Positions 1 to 9,991 of a DNA stretch of 64,000 bases are shown one piece after another; position 1 is the stretch's first letter, and each line of letters begins with the position of its first letter. Source of the DNA: Nitrobacteraceae bacterium AZCC 1564. Lineage in GTDB: Bacteria > Pseudomonadota > Alphaproteobacteria > Rhizobiales > Xanthobacteraceae. A program made the position numbers and the translations under genes. Location of the stretch: assembly GCA_036924835.1 (NCBI GenBank), contig JBAGRR010000001.1:1426001-1490000 (forward strand). The letters are read 5' to 3'. A model generated the notes under the pieces. The model was not told the origin of the DNA. It made no database searches and was given only the letters and a program-made list of their open reading frames with translations.

Positions 1-353
1 CATCCTTCCAGCACGTTCGTGAAACCTTCAAGATTGGCATCGACATAGGCGTGCGGGTGATCGATCGAATAACGCACACCGGCTTGCGCGGCGAGATGAA
101 TGACGACGGGGAACCGGTGCTCGGCAAATAACGCCTGCATCTGGGGGCGATCGGCAAGATCAAGCTTCACAAAATCGAAGTTCGGGTCATTCTTAAGCAG
201 ACTTAGCCGCGCATCCTTCAATTTTGGATCGTAGTAATCGTTGATGCTGTCCAGCCCGACAACACTCCGCCCGGCCTGCAGCAGTCTTTGCGCAACATGA
301 AAGCCGATGAATCCCGCTGCACCAGTGACCAACACTGCCTTATCTGACATCAT
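1..353 (-). CDS. NAD-dependent nucleotide-sugar epimerase, 3' part outside window
   Basis: The first ~117 residues of an extended short-chain dehydrogenase/reductase run leftwards off the window. The N-terminus reads MSDKAVLVTGAAGFIGFHVA, which contains the GxxGxxG NAD-binding turn; further on there is a VIHLAAQAGVRYSI stretch typical of UDP-glucuronate 4-epimerases and their relatives. The catalytic YxxxK would lie outside the window, so the sugar substrate cannot be fixed. Two adjacent ATG codons (353 and 350) and one at 362 are all possible starts. The neighbours are surface-polysaccharide genes, which fits a role in making a uronic-acid or related sugar nucleotide in the cytoplasm. It could instead be a dTDP-glucose dehydratase-like enzyme, but the VRYS context favours a GalU epimerase. 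Confidence 0.85.
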   Translation of the reverse strand, partial: MMSDKAVLVTGAAGFIGFHVAQRLLQAGRSVVGLDSINDYYDPKLKDARLSLLKNDPNFDFVKLDLADRPQMQALFAEHRFPVVIHLAAQAGVRYSIDHPHAYVDANLEGFTNVLEG

Positions 354-362
354 TTCCACCAT

Positions 363-977
363 GAGATGACTATAACCGTTACAACTCGACGCATGGTGGT
401 AGCACAGCGCGATCAAGATTTATCTTGACGCCAAGTACCAGTCCTTCCTCTTCACACATCAAATCCAGCGCTCCATCAACCTGCCGCAACATGCTCTTAA
501 TTGTGCAACGGCAACGATGACAGCATCACCCGGCTGCAATGTGTCAAAACCCGTCCACGTCGCGCCACATTCACTCATCGTCGCCCTAATCGCAGGTTTA
601 GTGTGTACCTTTGATGACTTTGGGCACTCGAGCGCTTATTAACTAAGGCGACTAATCTGTCTCCGACATTTATCGATCCTGCCAAGGCTCACGAAGTGAT
701 TTGCGGATGCAACCCGGCACAGAGCAGTTCAACATCACCCCTTTGCCTCCCCACTTCCCTTAAAGGGCACCTCAAAGCCGGCCGGGCCCCACTGAAGCCG
801 TCCGGCGCCGTTGAATTTTAAGGACTATTTTAGTCACCACAGCGTGACCGTCGCAATGGGCGACAGCTTTAGTATTGCCAGACCAGCTCTAAAGCCATAC
901 CAAGGCGCTGAAAATGGCTGGCACCTATGGCGCTCTGTGCCGGTTTCGGCTTTCCTCATCAACAATCGCGGACCGGA
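363..977. other. Intergenic stretch with no recognised gene
   Basis: About 615 bp separate the divergent epimerase gene and the flippase-like gene. Short open frames here lack recognisable protein sequence, convincing ribosome-binding sites or the third-position GC bias of the flanking genes. The region is locally richer in A and T than its surroundings, so promoters for both divergent genes are expected here, but I cannot point to a specific -35/-10 pair. No hairpin element of the family found elsewhere in the window is present. Confidence 0.5.
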
Positions 978-1943
978 ATGCGCGGATTTCTCCTTCTTGC
1001 CGCTCGGATACTGATCTCCGCGGCGCTCCTCTACTTCGCGTTTCGCGGCATCAATTTCGCAGCCATACAGTCCCGCCTGAGCCAAATCAGCGTCGGGTGG
1101 ATGCTGCTTTCGGTCGTAGCAACTGTCTTTCAGATTTTCCTGGGAGCGCTGCGTTGGCGGGAAATCAGCGTGAACTGCGCCGCCCCCCTCGGGACCGGCC
1201 AAGCCTTTCGCTACAATATGATCGGTACGTTCTTCAACCAAACGCTCCCCTCGAGCATCGGCGGCGATGCCATGCGGCTTTGGCTGGTCAAGCACACCGG
1301 CGCCGGATGGCGCGCAGCCGCATATTCCGTTCTGGTGGACCGCGCCATCGGACTGATCGCACTGGCTGTTATCGTGATCGCAAGTCTTCCTTGGAGCTAC
1401 CAGCTGATCAGCAATGACCATGGGCGAATTGCGCTGCTGCTGATCGATATTGGAGCCATTTCGGCGGGGCTGGGATTTCTGCTGCTCGGCCGCTTACCGT
1501 GGCCGTGGCTGAAGACGTTCTGGCTCACGCATCATATCTACGCTTGTTCGGTTATTGCGAACCAGGTCATTTTCAACCGCCGTAGCGGCCCCAAGCTCAC
1601 CGTTCTCTCATTGCTCATTCATGTCATGGCTGTCGTGATCGCGTGGTGCGCGGTGCGATCGATCGCGGCGTCGGCCGGCTTTGAACAACTGTTTCTGCTT
1701 GTCCCTCCGATCATGCTGATCACCATGCTGCCAATTTCAATTGCCGGCTGGGGCGTACGCGAAGCGACGATGATGGTTGCTTTTGGCTATGCCGGACTGG
1801 CTCAGACCGACGGCACAGTCGTCTCGCTTCTATTCGGAGCGTCATCCTTCATTGTCGGCGCGATCGGCGGTCTTGTCTGGATATTGAGCTCAGAGAAAAC
1901 GAGCCAACCCGACCATGTGCCGGAGAGTCTAACACAGATCTGA
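978..1943 (+). CDS. Flippase-like membrane protein (UPF0104 / LPG-synthase TM-domain family)
   Basis: A 321-residue integral membrane protein with about seven to eight hydrophobic segments, starting MRGFLLLAARILISAALLYF. The arrangement matches the family that covers the membrane part of lysylphosphatidylglycerol synthases (AglD/MprF-like). Family marks include RWREIS after the second membrane segment, FFNQTLPSSIGGDAMR, where the conserved P-S-x-x-G-G-D block sits, and a late SIAGWGVREATM. Members are thought to act in lipid or polyprenyl-linked glycan translocation, but the substrate is unknown here. The ATG at 978 is preferred over one 17 codons upstream because the protein then begins directly with a membrane segment. 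Location among polysaccharide genes suggests a role in glycolipid export or modification. Confidence 0.8.
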   Translation: MRGFLLLAARILISAALLYFAFRGINFAAIQSRLSQISVGWMLLSVVATVFQIFLGALRWREISVNCAAPLGTGQAFRYNMIGTFFNQTLPSSIGGDAMRLWLVKHTGAGWRAAAYSVLVDRAIGLIALAVIVIASLPWSYQLISNDHGRIALLLIDIGAISAGLGFLLLGRLPWPWLKTFWLTHHIYACSVIANQVIFNRRSGPKLTVLSLLIHVMAVVIAWCAVRSIAASAGFEQLFLLVPPIMLITMLPISIAGWGVREATMMVAFGYAGLAQTDGTVVSLLFGASSFIVGAIGGLVWILSSEKTSQPDHVPESLTQI

Positions 1944-1983
1944 TAATGCCAAGGTGGGTCCGCCTGCTTCCAAGCCCAACTTC

Positions 1984-3423
1984 CTAGATCGCCTTGATCT
2001 TGAAGAAGGCAAAGATGACCATTTTCATCAGCATCACGCCGTGACGAAAACGGGATATCTGGGTTTCGCCATAGGATCGCGCAGCGTAACGGATCGGCAG
2101 ATCGATCGTTTTCAGATTCAACTTCGACGCTCCGAAGATTAGATCAAAATCCCCGAACGGATCGAAATCGCCGAAGTAGGCCTTTCCATCGCGCAGCCGA
2201 TAATAATCGGAGCGCCGCATGACTTTAGTGCCGCACAGCGTATCCGTATAGCGTTGGTTCAGAAGCCACGAAAACAGATACGAGAAAGTCTTGTTGGCGA
2301 TTAAGTTCAGGAACCTCATCGCGTCATCCTCAAGAGGATACACAAGACGTGATCCATTGATGAACTCACCCTTACCCGTCTTGATCGCCTCCCAGAATTT
2401 CGGTAGCTGCTCCGGTGGCATCGTGAGATCCGCGTCAAGGATCATCAACACATCGCCGCGCGCAACATCATATGCAGTAAACACTGCATCCGCCTTTCCC
2501 TTGCCGGGTTGGACCATCGTCTTGATGTCCTTATCGGGATATGCGGCTTTGACACGCTCCATCTCCTCAAAAGTGCCGTCCTTGCTGTGGCCCTCGATGA
2601 AGATGATCTCCATATCATCGCAAAATGCAGGGATCCGCTGAATGGCCGGCTCGATATTGCCGCGCTCATTACGTGCGGGGATGACGACGCTGACTGATTT
2701 TAGATCCTCACCCGCCGCAGGCAGAGAACGACAGACTGAATAGTGACGCAGTGCGAAAAACCGGAAACCTGGCAAAACACTGATGAACCTGTTGATGATT
2801 TTTCCCAGCCCAAACAGCGAAACCGGCATCAACACGCGCCGCTCAGATTTTACGGAATCAAAGTCGGCGAGCTCGGCCAATGCCGCGACATCCGCCGGAG
2901 CGAGAACATTCTGCTCGGGCAGAGGCATGCGCTGGCCGGTCTTCTCCGCCAGCTTCAATATCGGTCGCCACAGGTGAGAGAAATATCCAATGACAATACG
3001 CGTTTCACGCGTGCAAAGCGGATGGAGTTGCTTGAAGAATTTCTGGATATCTTCAAGTGAACCAATCGTGTCCAGGACAAGGATGTAATCGAACTTCGCG
3101 TCGACCCCCGCAATCGTTGCGGGGTCTTCCGCGTCACCGACCTTGAATGTCAGGTTCGGATGGCGCTTGCGGGCTTCGTCGATCAGCGACGGGCTGAAAT
3201 CGATTCCTAATCCGAATGAAGGCTCGAGCGCCGCCAGCGTGTCACCGATACCGCACCCAATTTCGAGAACACGCGCGTGTTTCGGGATCAGAAAGCGCAG
3301 GTAGGTCTCGTCTTCGCGGTGGAAAAACGACGCCTTGCGCCGCCATTCAGAGCGCGCAGCCGCGAATTTCTCCGAATGCGCGAGGATCTCCCGCTTCCGG
3401 GCCGAACTTGAAAATTGGGTCAT
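1984..3423 (-). CDS. Bifunctional SAM-dependent methyltransferase / family 2 glycosyltransferase
   Basis: A 479-residue fusion. Residues about 40-170 form a class I methyltransferase with the SAM-binding motif VLEIGCGIGDTL and a following acidic GLGIDFSPS. From about residue 242 a GT-A glycosyltransferase begins with SVSVVIPARNERGNIEPA and shows the DxD-type metal motif in LMILDADLTMPPEQLPKF. It resembles dolichyl-phosphate mannosyltransferases, which transfer a sugar from a nucleotide donor to a polyprenyl phosphate. No long hydrophobic C-terminal anchor is evident. It converges with the flippase-like gene. The likely role is to glycosylate a lipid carrier and methylate the same glycan, though the acceptors are not visible from the sequence. 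The single frame is open throughout, so the fusion is not an assembly join by frameshift. Confidence 0.88.
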   Translation of the reverse strand: MTQFSSSARKREILAHSEKFAAARSEWRRKASFFHREDETYLRFLIPKHARVLEIGCGIGDTLAALEPSFGLGIDFSPSLIDEARKRHPNLTFKVGDAEDPATIAGVDAKFDYILVLDTIGSLEDIQKFFKQLHPLCTRETRIVIGYFSHLWRPILKLAEKTGQRMPLPEQNVLAPADVAALAELADFDSVKSERRVLMPVSLFGLGKIINRFISVLPGFRFFALRHYSVCRSLPAAGEDLKSVSVVIPARNERGNIEPAIQRIPAFCDDMEIIFIEGHSKDGTFEEMERVKAAYPDKDIKTMVQPGKGKADAVFTAYDVARGDVLMILDADLTMPPEQLPKFWEAIKTGKGEFINGSRLVYPLEDDAMRFLNLIANKTFSYLFSWLLNQRYTDTLCGTKVMRRSDYYRLRDGKAYFGDFDPFGDFDLIFGASKLNLKTIDLPIRYAARSYGETQISRFRHGVMLMKMVIFAFFKIKAI

Positions 3424-3688
3424 TTGGTTACGCTTGATCGAAAAGTCGTGGGAAAATCGCGAAAGCTCGCTCCGGCGGCTTTATGCTCTGCCAGCCAGCA
3501 TTTCACAAGTATCAGTACAGGCGGTGGCCACCCACCGCAAAACTGCAGTCCCGATTGACGATACTTGGCGCCGATCAGTGTGCTCGCCGCTTTCTCGCCG
3601 AAGGATCCGGAACTTTCCGGCGCAGATCTGCACATATTTAGGATGTGGCGGGCCTATATTCGTTCAAAGGCAAAGCCGCATCTCGCCA

Positions 3689-4060
3689 TTAAAAGGACGA
3701 GAACCTACGCGCCTCGCATCTATCATTGATGACGGAAGGTCGCCAATTGGCCACCTTCTCTCCCTTCACAAAGAAAGTGAAATAACGCATCTCATTGGAA
3801 AAACTGGCGCGTGAGCACACGGTCCATTTCTCCGGGCCTGATTGCGCTTCATTTGGCCCAACCTCTGAGATTTCCGAAGCACTACCCCCCTTCATCGAAG
3901 CAGTGATCTTGTGAATCTCGCCAAAAATGGTCCGTTGCTGCTTCGAATCTGGAGCGGGATCCGCTTCTACTGATTCCTGCACATCAAAAAAGAAGGTACA
4001 TCCGCTCAATAGCGACACAGCAAGCAAGGCTTGAATGAAACGCAAGACACCCGACACCAC
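3689..4060 (-). CDS. Small putative lipoprotein of unknown function
   Basis: A 123-residue protein whose N-terminus has a hydrophobic run followed by a lipobox, LLAVSLLSGC, so the mature protein would begin at Cys 21 and be anchored in a membrane. The remainder is polar, with a DVQESVEADPAPDSK linker and a C-terminal half containing two further cysteines. I do not recognise the family. The start used is GTG at 4060; a second GTG follows at once, and no strong ribosome-binding site decides between them. It stands alone between the methyltransferase-glycosyltransferase and the GT4 gene. Confidence 0.55.
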   Translation of the reverse strand: MVSGVLRFIQALLAVSLLSGCTFFFDVQESVEADPAPDSKQQRTIFGEIHKITASMKGGSASEISEVGPNEAQSGPEKWTVCSRASFSNEMRYFTFFVKGEKVANWRPSVINDRCEARRFSSF

Positions 4061-4259
4061 CGACCCCCGATATAAGCGCCTTACTATCGTTTATTCCCGC
4101 AGAAGAAAAGCAGCAGCCTTGTCCGATAAGCATTCACTTTGCTGAACAATAACTCGCCATGTTGTGGTGCCGGCGGCGAGATATCCGCCCGAAGCGTTGC
4201 CACATATTGGAAGTCCGGCTAGATGTTCAAGGTCATCCCGGCGAGCAATCCTGATTTAG

Positions 4260-5264
4260 ATGAGTTTTTCCTTTGCAATCGCGATCTTGGCCGCATCCTG
4301 CGTTACTTGCGCAATACTGATCGTTGTCTTGCGCCCTCTTCTCCAGCGCTATGCTTTGGCGCGGCCAAACGCTCGTTCGTCACATGTCATTCCGACACCG
4401 CAGGGCGGTGGCGTCGCTGTGATCACCGCAACGATTGCCGTCGCGGTGATTTCCGGTCTGCTCGTCGCACTAACGTTCGATACCGCATTTTTCAGCCTGC
4501 TCGCCTCGACCGTTTGTCTCGCGGCTGTCGGTGCGCTTGATGATTTGCGGCCCATGCCCGTATTGCCACGCTTCGCGCTTCAAGCCATCGCAGTGGGCCT
4601 AATCCTCGCAACGCTTCCCGAGCAATTTCATCTGATCAAGAGCATACCTCTATGGGCCGAGCGCGCCGTACTTCTGCTCGGCGGTCTATGGTTCGTAAAT
4701 CTTGTGAACTTCATGGACGGCCTCGATTGGATGACGGTTGCCGAGATGGTGCCGATAACCGTTGCGTTAAGCGCATTTGGCTTATTCGGCTTATTGTCTA
4801 CCGCCCCGACACTCATCGCTATCGCGCTCGGCGGCGCCATGATCGGCTTCGCTTTCTTCAATCGACCCGTCGCCAAGCTTTTCCTTGGCGACGTCGGCAG
4901 CCTGCCGATCGGATTATTGGTCGGATGGTGCCTCCTGCAACTCGCCGGCGGCGGCCACCTCATCGCAGCCGCACTTCTTCCGCTTTATTATTTGGCCGAT
5001 GCAACAGTCACGCTGCTGCGACGCCTGATGAAAGGCGAGGCAGTTTGGATCGCCCACCGCACGCATTTCTATCAGCGCGCGACAAATAATGGCTTCAGCG
5101 TTCTGCAGGTAGTGACGGAAGTATTTGTCCTCAATGTCATGCTTGCCGCTCTTGCGACGCTCACGCTGTTCGCAACATCGCCATATGTGCAAGCGGTTGC
5201 GCTTGCAGCCGGCATGGGCTGTGTGGCCTGGGTGCTCAGTCGCTTTTCACGTCGCCGGGCATAG
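4260..5264 (+). CDS. Glycosyltransferase family 4 (MraY/WecA-type) sugar-1-phosphate transferase
   Basis: A 334-residue polytopic membrane enzyme of the polyprenyl-phosphate N-acetylhexosamine-1-phosphate transferase family. It joins a sugar-1-phosphate from a UDP-sugar to undecaprenyl phosphate at the inner membrane and so starts lipid-linked glycan synthesis. Signature pieces in order: SSHVIPTPQGGGVAV near residue 45, GALDDLRPMP with the conserved acidic pair, NFMDGLDWM, KLFLGDVGSLPIG, and the C-terminal cytoplasmic HRTHFYQRA, equivalent to the HRxHxYQR loop of WbpL/WecA homologues. The gene converges with the capD-like gene and ends only 10 bp from it. Together they could make and load the first sugar of an O-antigen or capsule unit. 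Confidence 0.9.
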   Translation: MSFSFAIAILAASCVTCAILIVVLRPLLQRYALARPNARSSHVIPTPQGGGVAVITATIAVAVISGLLVALTFDTAFFSLLASTVCLAAVGALDDLRPMPVLPRFALQAIAVGLILATLPEQFHLIKSIPLWAERAVLLLGGLWFVNLVNFMDGLDWMTVAEMVPITVALSAFGLFGLLSTAPTLIAIALGGAMIGFAFFNRPVAKLFLGDVGSLPIGLLVGWCLLQLAGGGHLIAAALLPLYYLADATVTLLRRLMKGEAVWIAHRTHFYQRATNNGFSVLQVVTEVFVLNVMLAALATLTLFATSPYVQAVALAAGMGCVAWVLSRFSRRRA

Positions 5265-5274
5265 GCCAGCAGAC

Positions 5275-7189
5275 TTACGCCGCTCCGGCCTTGAACTCTG
5301 GAACGGCATCCTTGAGGACGGCGACGATCACATTGCGCTGCTCGCCGTTGACGGCTTTTTCAAGGGTGATCAGCCAGGTCTGCAGCGTATCCAGCGGCGG
5401 CTCATTGGGGCGTGCCGCCACGATGCCTTCGATGCCGATCTCGGCGGTCGGCTCTTCATGGGCAAACAGGATTTCATTCATTCGTTCGCCCGGCCGCACG
5501 CCGGTAAATACGATCTCGATGTCATACCCCGGCTGCAAACCGGACAGCCGGATGATGCGCTCGGCAAGATCGACGATTTTCACCGGCTGTCCCATGTTCA
5601 GCACGTAGACCGACACGTCAGGGCGCACCGGAGCGAGCGCGTGCGTGGCGGCCGTCACCACCAGATCACAGGCCTCGCGAATGGTCATGAAGTAACGGAC
5701 CATGTCAGGGTGCGTCACCGTCACCGGGCCGCCGGCTTCGATCTGCGCCTTGAACTTCGGCACCACCGATCCGTTTGAGGCCAGGACGTTGCCGAAGCGA
5801 ACTGAAATCAGCCGCATCGGCGTTTTGTGAGGCGCCGCGTTCATCAAATGCCGATCGAGTGCCTGACAATACATTTCGGCAAAGCGCTTGGTCAGCCCGA
5901 GCATCGAGACCGGCTCGATCGCCTTATCGGTGGAAATCATCACCATGGCCTGGGCCCCTGCAGCCGCGGCGGCGTCCGCCACATTGACGGTGCCGAAAAT
6001 GTTGGTCTTGACGCCTTCGCCCCAGTCGCGCTCCAGAATTGGCACATGCTTGAGCGCCGCCGCGTGAAACACGATGTCCGGCTGAAACGCGTTCATCAGA
6101 TGCATGATGCGGGCCCGATCGCGAATGTCGGCGATCCGGCCTTCGACCGCGGCCGCGGGAAACTTGGCCATCAGACTTTCGGTCACCGCATGCAAGGCAG
6201 GCTCAGAGTGTTCAATGATCAGGAGACGTGACGCGCCGAACGTCACCGCCCGGTCGCAGATCTCCGATCCGATCGAGCCGCCGCCCCCGGTGACGACGAC
6301 CGACTTTCCACGGACGAGCTCTTCCAGGCGCTGATAATCAATCTTCACACTTGGCCGGAGCAGCAAATCTTCGACCGCGACCGGAGCAAGTCGCGGGGCT
6401 TCACCGCTGGCTTCCAGCGAGGGCAAGCGGCTGACGGCCAGACCGAGTTTACGCGCCCGCATCAAAACTGATTCGGCCGAGGAATCGGCTTCAAATGCCG
6501 ATGGCAGCATGACGACGCGTTCGATCGGCTGCTGCCGGCGCACAAAGTCCTCGACAATGTCGGTGAGGTAATCCACCCCGCCCAAGACGGGGAGACCACG
6601 GATCGACTGACCGCGATCGGCCGGGGACGGCGACAACACGCCAACCGGCCACATCCGCCTCACAGCGCCGCTTTCGATCCCCCGCAGCAGCACCTCGGCG
6701 TCCGCCGCGCGCCCGATCAAGATTGTCGGCGCGGCATTTTGGCTGCGGGCCTGGTTGATTGTCCGCGTATACCGGAAGTAGCGATAGGCGACCCGGGTGC
6801 CGCCGAGGGCAAATATCTGCAAAAACCAATAGATGATGATGGTCGTCTTGCCGAAAAAGAATGTCCCGTAAACATTCGGGGCAATGAAAATATAATCGAG
6901 CACCAGCAGCGCCAGCGCCAGAACCGTCGACGCCTTCACGATATTGAAAAGATCGGGGGAGCGAGATGAAGCGCCACTTCGTCACCGTCAACTTGAAGAG
7001 ATAGCAAACGACGACACTGAGCAGGACGAAGTAGGGCAAAATCCGCCACAGCAGCGGCAAACGCTCCAAAAGCCCGCCATGCTCAAAACGAAGATAGAAG
7101 GCGACAAAGACGGCAAATATCGTCGCCAGCGCATCGTGCGTCGCGATCAGAGCATTCCGCCAGGTCAGGTGCGCAAACGGTCTAGTCAT
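5275..7189 (-). pseudogene. CapD/FlaA1-type nucleoside-diphosphate-sugar dehydratase, frameshifted
   Basis: The N-terminal part, from ATG at 7189, reads MTRPFAHLTWRNALIATHDA and carries the two or more membrane segments typical of the long PglF/CapD form. After KWRFISLP the frame breaks at a run of five G (5 C on the coding strand) at 6955-6959. Removing one base restores a continuous 637-residue protein, with KASTVLALALLVLDYIF following. The downstream part is intact: a CoA-binding-like domain, then the Rossmann dehydratase with VVTGGGGSIGSEICDRA and MISTDKAIEPVSMLGLTKR, where Met replaces the usual catalytic Tyr, as is normal for this family. The enzyme would make a 4-keto-6-deoxy UDP-sugar. 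If the shift is real, a shorter cytoplasmic form could still start near 6939. A sequencing error is at least as likely. Confidence 0.82.
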
Positions 7190-7196
7190 GGTTGCG

Positions 7197-8495
7197 TTAT
7201 CTCTCCGCAGCAGAATCCGATATTTTTCTCGGACCACCTCCACCTGAAGAACCGCGAATACGGGACAGCATGCCTCCGGCTACGCCGACCGCCAACACAT
7301 AGATCCACCCTTCTCCAAAGTCGAAAAGGTGGGAGTTGAACAGAGAGCCCACGAAATTCTCAACCACTGCAGCTAGACCGATCCAGGAGATCAATCCGGG
7401 CATCAGAAACATTTTCAAGTGCGCAAGCCACATCGCATAGAGCACAATACAACCAAGCAGTCCCCACTGAACGGCAACATTCAGCGTTTGGTTGTGAGGA
7501 TTTCCAATAATCTCCGCCGAAACTCCTTCCTTCCCAATGGCATCTTTTTCGAACAGCGTTTTCGTTGATCCCGTGCCGTTGCCGAACAAGGGCGCGTCTT
7601 GGATGAACTTGAGCGACTTGCGCCAGTATTCGAGGCGCAACCCCGTCGAGGTCGACGCATTCTGGTCGTGATATTCTTCGTACTCGACCGATACACTGGA
7701 CGCACGCATGCGCAGATAGGGTGACGACGCCCAAAACAACGCCCCTGCAGCGACAGCAACAGCAGTTATGATCAACACGCCACGACGATTAAAATGCAAC
7801 AGCGCAAAGATCAGAAGTAGGAACGGCACGCAGACCCACACCGTCCTTGAACTGACGACGAACGCCATGTTGCAGAGGAATCCAATACTCACCAAAACTA
7901 ATGCCAGCGCTTGGCGCTTAAAATTCGCGCGCCACAAATAAACGGCAGCACCAAAGCCTCCGAAAGCGCACAACGCAAATTCCTGGCCTTGCACGATGTA
8001 GTTTTTCACCGGCACGCCTGGAGAACGTGCCGGATCAAGGGCCAAGCGCGGGTCGATGAAGATTAGCCATGAAGCCAGCATCACCAGTGTGCACGACGCC
8101 AAAAACGCAACAATCACCCAAAACCCGCGTTTCGATGTCTCAAAGTGATAGATGAGCAGCGGAATCGCCAACAGCTTGGTGACCGGATTGATGCCGTGCA
8201 ACCGAGCCGGCCATAGAACATCTGTTGACCAAAGCGTTCCAACAACGGCCAGCATAAACAGTGCGAGCGGCAATGCGGATGCCGGCCGCTTCAGCGATTG
8301 AAAAAAGCGCTCCACGTCAAACGTGGGGAGCAGGGTCAAGAACCACAGGACAGCGAAGATAGCTACCAGTGACGTGGACCACGGCAGCGATACCGCCAGA
8401 AGTATGATGAAGATGTCCGACGCTCTGGTCCACACTGCCGGACCACGCCAAAGCGATGACGTCGGAGCGATATCGCTGGATGTATTCGCGGTCAT
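7197..8495 (-). CDS. O-antigen ligase family membrane protein
   Basis: A 432-residue polytopic protein with roughly ten to twelve hydrophobic segments and a large extracytoplasmic loop in the second half. That loop contains the family signature around [18 protein letters not shown], with the conserved His, and an upstream Arg-rich stretch. WaaL-type ligases move lipid-linked glycan onto lipid A-core in the periplasm; Wzy polymerases share the fold, so polymerase activity is the alternative. The start ATG overlaps the stop of hldE by four bases (ATGA), and the capD-like start follows 8 bp after its stop. This indicates one transcript hldD-hldE-waaL-capD. Confidence 0.82.
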   Translation of the reverse strand: MTANTSSDIAPTSSLWRGPAVWTRASDIFIILLAVSLPWSTSLVAIFAVLWFLTLLPTFDVERFFQSLKRPASALPLALFMLAVVGTLWSTDVLWPARLHGINPVTKLLAIPLLIYHFETSKRGFWVIVAFLASCTLVMLASWLIFIDPRLALDPARSPGVPVKNYIVQGQEFALCAFGGFGAAVYLWRANFKRQALALVLVSIGFLCNMAFVVSSRTVWVCVPFLLLIFALLHFNRRGVLIITAVAVAAGALFWASSPYLRMRASSVSVEYEEYHDQNASTSTGLRLEYWRKSLKFIQDAPLFGNGTGSTKTLFEKDAIGKEGVSAEIIGNPHNQTLNVAVQWGLLGCIVLYAMWLAHLKMFLMPGLISWIGLAAVVENFVGSLFNSHLFDFGEGWIYVLAVGVAGGMLSRIRGSSGGGGPRKISDSAAER

Positions 8496-9964
8496 GCCCG
8501 GTTCTCTCGCGCACGCTTAACCAGCGATGTCGTACTATGGCCCGGCAAGATATCGACGAGTACAACTTCCCCACCATTTGCAGCGACGATTTCGTGACCC
8601 ACCACCTGCTCGCGGGTATAATCGCCACCTTTCACCAGCACGCTCGGCTTAATCCGAGTGATGAGTTCCAGCGGCGTATCCTGCTCGAAGATCACAACGA
8701 GGTCGACCGCCTCCAGCGCAGCAAGCACCTCGGCACGCGCACGCTCATCCTGCACTGGTCGGTCTGGCCCCTTGAGACGTCGCACCGATGTATCGCTGTT
8801 GAGACCGACAATCAGGCGGTCGCATGCGGCTCGCGCTTGGGTCACAACCCGAACATGACCCGGGTGCAGAATGTCAAAGCATCCGTTGGTGAAGCCTACC
8901 CTCAGTCCCTCCCTGCGCCATTCGGCTAGGTGTGCGTCCAGATCAGTCACGCTCGACGCGATCTTTTCCTCCGCCGCCAGTGATGCATGTGGCAGAATCT
9001 TGCGCCTCAACTCCGCCAGCGAAACAGTCGCCGTTCCCGGCTTGCTCACCGCCACTGCGGCCGCGGATGTCGCGCAGCGTAGCGCGGTTTCCCAATCCGC
9101 TTTTGCCGCCAGCGTGACCGCCAGCGTCGCGACAACAGTGTCACCCGCACCTGATACATCGCGAACCTTCGCGGGCTGCGCAGGAACATGAATCAGGCTT
9201 CCATCCCGATGAGCGAGTGTCATGCCGTGTTCGCTCCGTGTGACCAGCACCGCCTCGGCATCGGCCGTGCGCAACGCCTCGATCGAAGCCTCAGCGATAT
9301 CGTCATCGGAGTGAATCCGGCGTCGTGTCGCTTCGGCGAATTCCTTACGGTTCGGTGTAAGCAGCGTCGCGCCGCGATAAATTGCGAAATTCGCGCTCTT
9401 CGGATCGACGATCACTTGCTTCCCGAGCTTACGCGCCGCGTCGATGACATTGCGTATGACGCGAGCAGTGAGCACACCTTTGGCGTAGTCGGACAACAAC
9501 ACGACATCCACGCGGGGTAGAGCTGCAACAACGGCATCGATGAGCTTTCTCTCGACATCTTCGGATGCAGACGCAGCCAATTCCCAATCGGCCCGGAGCA
9601 TATGGGTCGAAAAGTGCTCGGACACGAAGCGTACCTTCCGCGTCGTGGGCCGAGTCGGGTCCATGACCAACGCCAGCTCGATCAGTTTTTCTTTCGCAAG
9701 TTCCGACTTGAGCACATTGCCTGCGGCATCGTCGCCGATCAGACCAACGAAGATACAGCGCGCGCCAAGCGAGGCGATATTCCGTGCGACGTTGCCTGCC
9801 CCTCCGACGTTGATTTCACTCCGCTGAGCCGCAATCACAGGCGCAGGCGCTTCGGGTGAGATCCGAGAAACCTCACCGTAGACAAACTCGTCCAGCATGA
9901 GATCGCCGATGCATAGCACCGTCTGGCAGCCGATCGCTTGCGACAGCGCGTCAAAATCAAACAT
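8492..9964 (-). CDS. hldE: Bifunctional heptose 7-phosphate kinase / heptose 1-phosphate adenylyltransferase
   Basis: At 490 residues this is the usual length of HldE (RfaE). The N-terminal ribokinase-type domain (about 1-325) shows [14 protein letters not shown] near the substrate site and the anion-hole/catalytic [14 protein letters not shown]. The C-terminal nucleotidyltransferase domain (about 350-490) shows [17 protein letters not shown] with the HxGH motif. It catalyses two cytoplasmic steps of ADP-heptose synthesis: phosphorylation of heptose 7-phosphate and, after GmhB action, adenylylation of heptose 1-phosphate. It lies between hldD (27 bp upstream) and waaL (ATGA overlap). All other enzymes of the route are within 6 kb. 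Confidence 0.97.
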   Translation of the reverse strand: MFDFDALSQAIGCQTVLCIGDLMLDEFVYGEVSRISPEAPAPVIAAQRSEINVGGAGNVARNIASLGARCIFVGLIGDDAAGNVLKSELAKEKLIELALVMDPTRPTTRKVRFVSEHFSTHMLRADWELAASASEDVERKLIDAVVAALPRVDVVLLSDYAKGVLTARVIRNVIDAARKLGKQVIVDPKSANFAIYRGATLLTPNRKEFAEATRRRIHSDDDIAEASIEALRTADAEAVLVTRSEHGMTLAHRDGSLIHVPAQPAKVRDVSGAGDTVVATLAVTLAAKADWETALRCATSAAAVAVSKPGTATVSLAELRRKILPHASLAAEEKIASSVTDLDAHLAEWRREGLRVGFTNGCFDILHPGHVRVVTQARAACDRLIVGLNSDTSVRRLKGPDRPVQDERARAEVLAALEAVDLVVIFEQDTPLELITRIKPSVLVKGGDYTREQVVGHEIVAANGGEVVLVDILPGHSTTSLVKRARENRA

Positions 9965-9991
9965 GAAAACGCCCGTATCCTTTGTGCACGG

